Source of the DNA: Rariglobus sp967755175
GTDB taxonomy: Bacteria > Verrucomicrobiota > Verrucomicrobiia > Opitutales > Opitutaceae
Length of the DNA: 12,376 nt
Direction: 5' to 3'
NCBI GenBank assembly: GCA_967755175.1
Contig: CBRAFO010000106.1
Span: forward strand, 1-12,376
Numbering within the stretch: the first letter of the stretch is position 1; each line of letters starts with the position of its first letter. A program made the translations under genes and the position numbers. The notes beneath the pieces were generated by a model. It ran no database searches. It was given only the letters and a program-made list of their open reading frames with translations, and had not been told where the DNA came from. Positions 1 through 5,714 of the stretch are shown here, in pieces.

Positions 1-235
1 CCAGCACGGCGGGCGCGGGCGAACCGGCGGCGAGCGCTTCGAGCAGGTGACTGGGCGAAAGCGGGTAGGCGGCGATGAATTCGCGGGCTTCGGGCGCACG
101 CGGCATGACTACGAGTTCTTGGAGCAGGCGCGAAGGGATCGGCGGCTTGCGCAAGGCGGCGGACGTGCGGCGCACGCCGTCGCGGCGGATGCGCTCAAGC
201 AGGCTTTCGGCGGTAAGGACGGCTTCGGTGGACAT
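1..235 (-). CDS. Hypothetical protein, N-terminal part, cut by window edge
   Basis: An open minus-strand frame starts at ATG 235-233 and runs off the left edge, giving 78 visible codons. It begins MSTEAVLTAESLLERIRRDG. Codon choice is C/G-ending, like the neighbouring ftsK, which supports real coding. I do not recognise the family. The stretch around residues 40-78 (VVMPRAPEAREFIAAYPLSPS and then LLEALAAG) has a Leu/Ala/Pro pattern that loosely resembles leucine-rich-variant or HEAT-like repeats, but this is a weak impression. No strong Shine-Dalgarno precedes the ATG. The gene lies 84 nt downstream of the ftsK stop on the same strand, and that gap is almost entirely a palindromic repeat, so co-transcription with ftsK is possible. 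Confidence 0.6.
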   Translation of the reverse strand, partial: MSTEAVLTAESLLERIRRDGVRRTSAALRKPPIPSRLLQELVVMPRAPEAREFIAAYPLSPSHLLEALAAGSPAPAVL

Positions 236-246
236 GGCGGGAAGAA

Positions 247-323
247 GTAGCGAGTAGCGGGTAGTGAGTAGCGAGTAGAGGGAGCTGCGAGATGCTCGCT
301 ACCCGCTACTCACTACTCGCTAC
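247..323. repeat. Inverted repeat made of 7-bp TAGYGRG units
   Basis: The left arm (247-275) reads G followed by four heptamers: TAGCGAG, TAGCGGG, TAGTGAG, TAGCGAG. The right arm (295-323), read on the minus strand, is G plus TAGCGAG, TAGTGAG, TAGCGGG, TAGCGAG. The arms are 29 nt long and match at 25 positions; the two middle heptamers are swapped in order. The loop is 276-294. The element fills the gap between ftsK and the gene at 235, and its first TAG on the minus strand is the ftsK stop codon. It could form a transcript-end hairpin or be a dispersed repeat. Both ends carry GTAG. Confidence 0.8.
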
Positions 324-2035
324 CTGATATCGCCGGGCTGCACGTAGATTTCGCGCGGATTGTTGCCGATTTGCGGGCCGATGTAGCGCAATTTTTCCAT
401 CTCTTCCATAAGAGAGGCGGCGCGGTTGTAGCCGATTTTGAGGCGGCGCTGGAGGTAGCTCGTGCTGGCGCGGCCGTGCGAGGCGATGACTTCCAGGGCT
501 TCTTTGACCATGGGATCGGCCCCGGCGTGGATGGTGGCGCCATCGACGCTTTCGGACGTGCCGGGGGCATCTTCGGCGCGGAGTTCGACTCGGTAACGCG
601 ACTGGACTTGGTCGCCGAGGAAACGGACAACGCGTTCGATTTCGGAGTCGTCCACGAAGGGTGCTTGCAGACGTTGGAGCCGGCCGAGGCCGGGCGGGCT
701 GTAGAGCATGTCGCCACGGCCTTGGAGGGACTCCGCGCCTTTGCCGTCGAGAATGGTGCGGCTGTCGATCTGCGAGGAGACCTGGAACGCCATGCGCGTT
801 GGGTAGTTGGCCTTGATGATGCCGGTGATGACGTTCACCGAGGGGCGCTGCGTCGCGAGGAGCGTATGGATGCCCACGGCGCGGGCCATTTGCGCGAGGC
901 GGGCGATGGGCGTCTCGATCTCGGCCGACGCGGTCATCATCAGATCGGCGAGCTCGTCGATGATGAGGACAATGTAGGGGAGTTTCGCGAAGCCCTCGGT
1001 GGTCGCCTTGGCGTTGTAGCCGGCGAGATTGCGGACGTTTTTCTCGGCGAGGATTTCGTAGCGGCGCTCCATCTCGCGCACGAGCCACTTGAGGGCTTGG
1101 CAGGCTTGTTTGGGATCGGTGACGACCGGGTGGATGAGGTGCGGCAGGTCGCGGTAGATGGCGAATTCGACGATCTTCGGGTCGATGAGCATCAGCTCCA
1201 GTTCGTCGGGGCGGAAGCGGTAGATCAGCGAAAGGATGAGGTTGCTGATGCACACGGATTTGCCTGAGCCGGTCGCGCCGGCGATGAGCGCGTGAGGTGC
1301 GCGAGCGAGGTCGCAGAGCGTCTGCCGACCGGTGATATCCATGCCCAGGATGAGAGGGATTTCGGCGGTGGACGTGCGCCAGGCGGCGGATTCGAGGGCG
1401 CCGCGCAACGTGAGCGGGGTGGAGTTGCGATTGGGGATCTCGACGCCCACGTAGCTCTCGCCGGGGATGGGCGCCTGGATGCGCACGGCGTTGGCCGACA
1501 TGGCGAGCGCGATGTTTTTTTCGAGGGAGGCGATGGCTTCCACGCGGACGCCGAAGCCGGGACGAACACGAAACTGAGTCACGCGCGGGCCGACGATGGC
1601 ATCGTGAACGAGCGCATCGATGGCGAAGCTGTCCAGGGCGTCCTGCAGCAAGCGACGCTCGGCTTCGAGGTCGGCGGCGGAGGTGAACTCGTTTTCGTCG
1701 GGCGAAGGGGCGCGCAGGAGGTCGAGCGGTGGAAAACGGTAAACCGTCATCTCGTCGGAGGTAAACGGATCGGGCAGGCGTTCGGGCGGTGGCGCGAGCG
1801 GCACTGCGGGCGCGGACGGGCGTTCCTCGGCGGGCGCGTTGGCATCGGCGGCGCGTTCGCGGGTGGTGCGGCGGAGCGTTTCGAGGTGGTCGAGAGCGTC
1901 CTCCAACTGATCGCGGTGGCGGGCCTGCTGGTTGGCGCGCTCTTCGAGGCGGACCTCAAGCTCTTCGCGCCAAGATGAAAGCAGGGTCTCGTCCTCGGTG
2001 AACGAGGCGGGCGGAGGAGTGTCGGCAGCGGGCAT
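320..2035 (-). CDS. ftsK: DNA translocase FtsK/SpoIIIE family, soluble form without N-terminal membrane segments
   Basis: This 571-residue protein has the FtsK motor. Residues 1-60 are charged and probably a coiled coil, and 65-95 are Pro/Ala rich. The alpha/beta motor domain spans about 120-475, with Walker A GATGSGKS at 253-260 and Walker B IVLIIDE at 355-361. It also has the family signatures LIDPKIVEF, LATQRPSVNVITGIIKANYP and ILDGKGAESLQGRGDMLY. Residues 505-571 form the winged-helix gamma domain that reads polar DNA signals (KOPS in E. coli). Known FtsK proteins pump DNA at the septum and activate XerCD at dif. The usual four N-terminal membrane helices are absent. An in-frame TAG lies 8 codons upstream of the ATG, so a longer in-frame start is excluded. 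A second, membrane-bound FtsK may exist elsewhere in the genome. Confidence 0.93.
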   Translation of the reverse strand: MPAADTPPPASFTEDETLLSSWREELEVRLEERANQQARHRDQLEDALDHLETLRRTTRERAADANAPAEERPSAPAVPLAPPPERLPDPFTSDEMTVYRFPPLDLLRAPSPDENEFTSAADLEAERRLLQDALDSFAIDALVHDAIVGPRVTQFRVRPGFGVRVEAIASLEKNIALAMSANAVRIQAPIPGESYVGVEIPNRNSTPLTLRGALESAAWRTSTAEIPLILGMDITGRQTLCDLARAPHALIAGATGSGKSVCISNLILSLIYRFRPDELELMLIDPKIVEFAIYRDLPHLIHPVVTDPKQACQALKWLVREMERRYEILAEKNVRNLAGYNAKATTEGFAKLPYIVLIIDELADLMMTASAEIETPIARLAQMARAVGIHTLLATQRPSVNVITGIIKANYPTRMAFQVSSQIDSRTILDGKGAESLQGRGDMLYSPPGLGRLQRLQAPFVDDSEIERVVRFLGDQVQSRYRVELRAEDAPGTSESVDGATIHAGADPMVKEALEVIASHGRASTSYLQRRLKIGYNRAASLMEEMEKLRYIGPQIGNNPREIYVQPGDIR

Positions 2036-2055
2036 GGAGCAAATGGAGCTGCACG

Positions 2056-2083
2056 TCTATAGGTCGCCGACCTAGGTGCGCAA
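2056..2083 (-). promoter_or_regulatory. Candidate ftsK promoter
   Basis: On the minus strand a TTGCGC -35-like box (2083-2078) is followed by a 16-nt spacer and a TATAGA -10-like box (2061-2056). The -10 box ends 20 nt before the ftsK ATG. The match to the sigma-70 consensus is moderate and no experiment supports it. The spacer is a perfect palindrome, listed separately. Confidence 0.45.
2060..2074. promoter_or_regulatory. Perfect 15-bp interrupted palindrome, candidate operator
   Basis: TAGGTCGCCGACCTA has 7-bp arms around one central C. It sits between the candidate -35 and -10 boxes of ftsK, where a bound repressor would block RNA polymerase. It is also inside the divergent ftsK-argC intergenic region and could affect both genes. 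No regulator is identified. Confidence 0.45.
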
Positions 2084-2155
2084 GCGAAGCGTGGGCCGAA
2101 TTTTCACGGTGCTCATGGGCAATGCGCTTGCGGCGAATCTAGGCGGGCGCGAAGG

Positions 2156-2161
2156 TTTAAT
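2156..2161 (+). promoter_or_regulatory. Candidate argC -10 box next to the start codon
   Basis: TTTAAT matches the TATAAT consensus at five of six positions and ends 5 nt before the argC ATG. Transcription would then begin at or near the start codon, giving a leaderless mRNA. No good -35 box is seen at 16-18 nt. The alternative is a longer leader with GAAGG at 2151-2155 as a distant ribosome binding site. Confidence 0.3.
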
Positions 2162-2166
2162 TTGCC

Positions 2167-3117
2167 ATGAAAACCAAGATCTTTGTCGACGGACAAGAAG
2201 GCACCACCGGCCTGCAAATCCACGAGCGCCTCGCGCGTCGCCCTGAGCTGCAGCTGATCGAAATCGATCCGGCGAAACGCAAGGATCCGGTCGCGCGCGC
2301 CGCGTGCCTCAATGCCGCCGATGTGGTGTTCCTGTGTCTGCCCGATGCCGCGTCCAAAGAGTCAGCGGCGCTCGTCACCAATCCGCTCACGTGCGTGATC
2401 GATGCCTCGACGGCGCACCGGGTTGTGGAGGGTTGGGTTTACGGCGTGCCCGAACTCGGTGCCGACTACCGTGCGGCAATCCGCACGGGCAAACGCATCG
2501 CGAATCCGGGCTGTCATGCGACGGCCTTCGCGCTCGCCGTGCGCCCTCTGGTTCAGCGCGGCATCGTCCCGGCGGATTTCCCGCTCTCGTGTTTTTCGAT
2601 CACCGGCTATAGCGGCGGCGGCAAAAAGATGATCGCCGACTACGAGCAGTTTCCGCTGCCCGAGGCGTTGAAGAGCCCGCGTCCCTACGCGCTCGGTTTG
2701 ATGCACAAACACCTGCCGGAAATGCGCGTGCACACGGGGCTGAAGGAAGCGCCGATTTTCAGCCCGATCGTGGGCAATTTCTACAAAGGCCTCACGGTGA
2801 CCGTGCCGTTGCCGCTGCGGCAGCTGCCGGTGGCGCCGACGCCGCAAGCGGTTCACCATGCGTTGACCGAAACGTATGCGGGCGAGCGGTTCATCCGCGT
2901 GTTGCCGTTCGGCGATGAAAGCGTGCTCGATGCGGGCTTCTTCGACGTGCAGGGATGCAACGACACGAACCGTTGCGACCTCGCGGTGTTCGGCCACGCC
3001 GATCAAGCAGTCGTCGTCGCGCGTCTCGACAATCTCGGCAAAGGCGCATCCGGCGCGGCGATTCAGTGCATGAACCTGCACCTCGGCTTGGACGAAGGCG
3101 CGGGGTTGGACGTTTAA
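2167..3117 (+). CDS. argC: N-acetyl-gamma-glutamyl-phosphate reductase, type 2
   Basis: This 316-residue protein catalyses the NADPH-dependent reduction of N-acetyl-glutamyl-5-phosphate to the semialdehyde, the third step of arginine synthesis, in the cytoplasm. The N-terminus has the nucleotide-binding motif of the short (type 2) ArgC family, VDGQEGTTGLQIHERL. STAHR is at 81-85. The catalytic cysteine is Cys116 in NPGCHATAF, and SITGYSGGGKKMI follows. The length fits type 2 ArgC (about 310 residues) rather than type 1 (about 340). The gene stands alone, without other arg genes nearby, and diverges from ftsK. Its stop is 25 nt before creB on the same strand, so read-through into creBC is likely. 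Confidence 0.95.
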   Translation: MKTKIFVDGQEGTTGLQIHERLARRPELQLIEIDPAKRKDPVARAACLNAADVVFLCLPDAASKESAALVTNPLTCVIDASTAHRVVEGWVYGVPELGADYRAAIRTGKRIANPGCHATAFALAVRPLVQRGIVPADFPLSCFSITGYSGGGKKMIADYEQFPLPEALKSPRPYALGLMHKHLPEMRVHTGLKEAPIFSPIVGNFYKGLTVTVPLPLRQLPVAPTPQAVHHALTETYAGERFIRVLPFGDESVLDAGFFDVQGCNDTNRCDLAVFGHADQAVVVARLDNLGKGASGAAIQCMNLHLGLDEGAGLDV

Positions 3118-3146
3118 TGAATCTGCACGCCGATCTCCCCGCATGA
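3117..3146 (+). other. Possible 9-codon bridging ORF between argC and creB
   Basis: An ATG overlaps the argC stop (TAATGA) and opens a reading frame for MNLHADLPA. Its own TGA overlaps the creB start (ATGA). creB has no visible Shine-Dalgarno, so ribosomes finishing argC could re-initiate on this mini-ORF and be delivered to creB. It may equally be chance, since nothing but the two overlaps supports translation. Confidence 0.2.
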
Positions 3147-4081
3147 CCGCTTCGTCTTCGATTCGCATCTTAGTGATCGAAGACGAACCGGCCATTGCGG
3201 ACACGCTGGTCTATGCGTTGCGCACCGAGGGGTTTGCGCCCGAGTGGCGCGCGACCGGGCGCGAGGGATTGGCGGCCTTCGATGCGGCGAGCGCGATTAG
3301 CGGCGTGGTCGGCGATACGGCTAGCGGTGCGGCTGGTGGTGCGGCTGGTGGTGCGACCGGTAGTGCAGTCCGCGATACGCTCGGCGTCGCCGGAGCGTTT
3401 GCGTTGGTCATCCTGGACGTGGGCTTGCCGGACATGAGCGGCTTCGACGTGTGCCGCGCGTTGGGGACGCGCGCGTCGGTGCCGGTGCTGTTTTTGACGG
3501 CGCGTTCCAGCGAGATCGACCGCGTGGTCGGGTTGGAATTGGGCGGGGATGATTACGTGACTAAACCGTTCAGCCCGCGCGAAGTGACGGCGCGCGTGCG
3601 CGCGATTCTGCGTCGCACGCAGGCGGCGTCCGGTGCGAACGCGCCCGTCGCTATCACGGCGACAGCGGCCACCGTAACCGCTTCTCCGGCCTCCGTGAAC
3701 GCGGTCGGCGCTTCGCTTTCCGTCGCTTCTTCGGACAACGGCCAGCCCAAGCTAGTTTGTAACCTATTAAGTGACAAACCTGCTGGGGGTGCTCATTGGC
3801 AGGTGGATGTGGAGTGTAAAATTGCGGCGTTTCGCGGGGTGAGGCTGGAGCTGACGCGGTATGAGTTTCGGTTGCTGGCGGTGTTGCACTCGCGGCCGGG
3901 GCGGGTGTGGTCGCGGGATGAGTTGATGACTCGGGTGTGGGAAGATCCGGGCGCGAGCCTCGACCGCACGGTGGACGCTCACATCAAGACACTGCGCGGA
4001 AAGCTGCGGGCAATCGAGGCGGACGAAGACCCGATTCAGACGCATCGCGGCGAAGGGTATTCGTTGCGCCTGCCGTCATGA
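3143..4081 (+). CDS. creB: Two-component response regulator CreB (OmpR type) with receiver insertion
   Basis: This 312-residue regulator has an N-terminal receiver and a C-terminal winged-helix DNA-binding domain. It is recognisable as CreB by LDVGLPDMSGFDVCRAL, PVLFLTARS, DYVTKPFSPREV, RPGRVWSRDELM and DRTVDAHIKTLRGKLRAI. The acidic pocket is E13/D14, the phospho-acceptor is D92, and T119 and K141 complete the switch. E. coli CreB has 229 residues. The excess sits in two places: about 34 residues (50-84, rich in Gly, Ala and Ser) before the phospho-acceptor strand, and a long Ala/Val/Thr linker at about 160-215. Phosphorylated CreB activates genes with TTCAC direct repeats, and such a site lies before creD. 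The TGA overlaps the creC ATG. All Arg codons in the receiver half are CGC or CGT, whereas CGG is common in the C-terminal half. Confidence 0.92.
   Translation: MTASSSIRILVIEDEPAIADTLVYALRTEGFAPEWRATGREGLAAFDAASAISGVVGDTASGAAGGAAGGATGSAVRDTLGVAGAFALVILDVGLPDMSGFDVCRALGTRASVPVLFLTARSSEIDRVVGLELGGDDYVTKPFSPREVTARVRAILRRTQAASGANAPVAITATAATVTASPASVNAVGASLSVASSDNGQPKLVCNLLSDKPAGGAHWQVDVECKIAAFRGVRLELTRYEFRLLAVLHSRPGRVWSRDELMTRVWEDPGASLDRTVDAHIKTLRGKLRAIEADEDPIQTHRGEGYSLRLPS
3326..3361 (+). repeat. 12-bp tandem repeat inside creB
   Basis: Two exact copies of GGTGCGGCTGGT (3326-3337 and 3338-3349) are followed by a third copy with two changes (3350-3361). They encode the Gly/Ala-rich insertion in the CreB receiver domain. 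Because the unit is a multiple of three, slippage changes protein length without breaking the frame. Confidence 0.85.
3755..3779. repeat. AT-rich inverted repeat within the creB linker
   Basis: GTTTGT (3755-3760) and ACAAAC (3774-3779) form 6-bp arms around a 13-nt centre containing CTATTAAG. This AT-rich patch stands out from the GC-rich gene around it and falls in the inter-domain linker of CreB, in frame. It may be the remnant of an inserted palindromic element, or chance. Confidence 0.45.
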
Positions 4082-5532
4082 AAATCCGCACCGCGATTTT
4101 CGGTGTATATGTGGCGGCGTCGGCGCTGGGATTCGCGGTGTTGATGGCGTTTATCTTGAAGGAGGTGCGGCCGCGTTATGTGGAGTCGATGCGTCACACG
4201 TTGGCCGATACGGCGGCGCTGCTGGCGGTGATGCTCGAAGACGATCTGGCGCGTCAGCCGGATGCGGATCTGGCGAAGACGTGGCGGGGGAATCTCGGTG
4301 CGCTGGAGCGGGCATCGGGCGCGTTGCGCGTGTATGTGACCGATACGCGAGGGATCGTGGCGTTTGACTCGGCGGGCGGTGCCGCCGTGGGGCGGGATTA
4401 CACGAGGAGACCCGAGGTGGCCGCGTATTTTAGGAATAAATACGGCGGGGACGAGGGGGCGGATGTGAATGTGGACCTAGTGGGCGGTGAGTTGCGCGTG
4501 ACCGCTCCGGTGCATCGCGGAGGCGCGGTGGTGGGGCTGGTGGGTGTCGCGCGTCCGCTGAGTTCGGTCACGGAGGCGATCTTGCGTGCGCGGTTGCGAT
4601 TGGTGGCGGGCGGGTTGGCGGTGGCGGCGTTGATGACGGCGGCGGGTTGGTGGATCGCAGCGAAGTTGACGCATTCGCTGGAACGGTTGACTGCATATGC
4701 GGAGTCGGTGCGGGACGGGCGGGCGGCGCAGCCTCCGGTGTCGAGGGCTAGTGAGGTCTCGGCACTGGCGCGGGCTTTCGAAGAGATGCGCGTGGCGTTG
4801 GAGGGAAAGGCGTATGTGGAGCGTTACACGCAGGCGCTGGCGCACGAGGTGAAGGCGCCGCTTTCGGCGATTCGCGGCGCGGCGGAGTTGTTGCAGGAGG
4901 AGTTGCCGCCGGAGGAGCGGGCGAGGTTTCTCGCGCATCTGCGGACGGAGTCGACGCGCATGCAAACGATCGTGGAGCGCATGTTGCGGCTAGCGGCGCT
5001 TGAGGCGCGGCGCGGGTTGGAGAACGTGGAATGCGTGTCGTTGACCGACGTGGTGCGCGAGGCGGTCGAGGCGTTGCGTCCGGTGTGGACCGGGCGGGGG
5101 ATCGAGGTGCGGGTGAGCGTGGGCGAGGCGTCGGTTAAGGAAGGAGAAGACGCCGCGGGCGTGCTGGTGCGGGGCGAGGCGTTTTTGTTGGTGCAGGCGG
5201 TGGTTAATCTGGTGCAGAACGCGGTGGAGTTTTCGCCGTCGGGCGGAGTGGTGGCGGTGAGCGTGGGGTGCGGGGCGGCGGAGGGTGCGGCGAAGGAAAT
5301 GGTGGGGGTGGTCGTGGAGGATGATGGTCCGGGCGTGCCGGACTTCGCACGGGAGCGCGTGTTCGAGCGATTTTACTCGCTGCCGCGTCCGCTGGACGGA
5401 CGAAAGAGCACGGGGTTGGGGCTGAGCTTTGTGCGCGAGATCGCGGGGTTGCACGGCGGGTGCGTTGAGTTGGTGAATCGTCCCGCGGGTGGCGCGCGGG
5501 CGGTGTTGACGTTGCCGCGGATCGAAATGTAG
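4078..5532 (+). CDS. creC: Sensor histidine kinase CreC
   Basis: This 484-residue inner-membrane kinase is the partner of CreB. The ATG at 4078 overlaps the creB stop (ATGA), and the first residues align with the E. coli CreC start; a longer frame upstream lies inside creB and is rejected. TM1 is about residues 5-27. A periplasmic sensor follows, with VYVTDTRGIVAFDSAGG and a VGRDYTR motif like E. coli CreC. TM2 is about 174-196, followed by a HAMP region (LERLTAYAESVRDG). The H-box has the phospho-accepting His256 in LAHEVKAPLSAIRGAAELL. The ATP-binding domain shows NLVQN (377-381), DDGPGVPD (from 415), FERFYSLPRP and GLGL (446-449). E. coli CreC has 474 residues. The stop TAG is part of a REP-like repeat. 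In known systems CreC responds to carbon source or cell-wall state; the signal here is not known. Confidence 0.93.
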   Translation: MKIRTAIFGVYVAASALGFAVLMAFILKEVRPRYVESMRHTLADTAALLAVMLEDDLARQPDADLAKTWRGNLGALERASGALRVYVTDTRGIVAFDSAGGAAVGRDYTRRPEVAAYFRNKYGGDEGADVNVDLVGGELRVTAPVHRGGAVVGLVGVARPLSSVTEAILRARLRLVAGGLAVAALMTAAGWWIAAKLTHSLERLTAYAESVRDGRAAQPPVSRASEVSALARAFEEMRVALEGKAYVERYTQALAHEVKAPLSAIRGAAELLQEELPPEERARFLAHLRTESTRMQTIVERMLRLAALEARRGLENVECVSLTDVVREAVEALRPVWTGRGIEVRVSVGEASVKEGEDAAGVLVRGEAFLLVQAVVNLVQNAVEFSPSGGVVAVSVGCGAAEGAAKEMVGVVVEDDGPGVPDFARERVFERFYSLPRPLDGRKSTGLGLSFVREIAGLHGGCVELVNRPAGGARAVLTLPRIEM

Positions 5533-5607
5533 GAGCCTGCTTGCAGGCGATTCCGAGGGATATTAACGCGGACGTTAGTCGTTCATCGCCTGTAAACAGG
5601 CTCCTAC
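5529..5607. repeat. REPIN-like pair of inverted REP hairpins
   Basis: Two 23-nt REP-like units face each other: 5529-5551 on the plus strand and 5607-5585 on the minus strand. Each begins GTAGGAGCC and ends GGCGAT, with a hairpin between. The unit stems are CCTGC/GCAGG and CCTGT/ACAGG, so the only two differences between copies compensate each other and preserve pairing. The 33-nt spacer holds a further small stem, TAACG-CGGA-CGTTA (5564-5577). The layout GTAGGAGC...GCTTGC...GCGAT resembles the Pseudomonas REP family mobilised by RAYT transposases, which recognise GTAG at the foot of the hairpin. It may also end creC transcripts or protect their 3' ends. Confidence 0.8.
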
Positions 5608-5676
5608 CTTTCGGAGATCGGAGTTGGTGGGTCGTGCATCGAGGGGATCTGTTTTTCTCTGCGAATTCATGGCGGC

Positions 5677-5692
5677 TTCACACGGGCTTCAT
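5677..5692 (+). promoter_or_regulatory. Candidate CreB binding site (cre tag) upstream of creD
   Basis: TTCAC (5677-5681), six bases, then TTCAT (5688-5692) matches the E. coli CreB consensus TTCAC-N6-TTCAC at nine of ten specified bases. It ends 22 nt before the creD ATG and 10 nt before a -10-like box, which is a normal place for an OmpR-type activator. A complete creBC pair lies immediately upstream. This is a sequence match only; binding is inferred. Confidence 0.6.
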
Positions 5693-5702
5693 CCTGAAGT
5701 GT

Positions 5703-5708
5703 TAGGCT
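5703..5708 (+). promoter_or_regulatory. Candidate creD -10 box
   Basis: TAGGCT fits the TANNNT form of a -10 box and ends 6 nt before the creD ATG, so transcription would begin at the start codon. There is no convincing -35 box; the CreB-like site occupies that position, as expected for an activator-dependent promoter. Confidence 0.35.
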
Positions 5709-5714
5709 GTTGGG

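Noticed and set aside
2103..2118. TTCAC upstream of argC as a second CreB site
   Set aside because: The second half-site at the N6 spacing is CATGG, which does not match TTCAC.
2362..3204. 280-codon minus-strand frame opposite argC
   Set aside because: Its composition is Arg/His-rich as expected for antisense to a GC-rich gene. ArgC motifs are intact on the plus strand.
3937..4077. Upstream extension of the creC frame
   Set aside because: It is a shadow inside the creB winged-helix domain. The ATGA overlap start at 4078 gives a normal CreC N-terminus with TM1.
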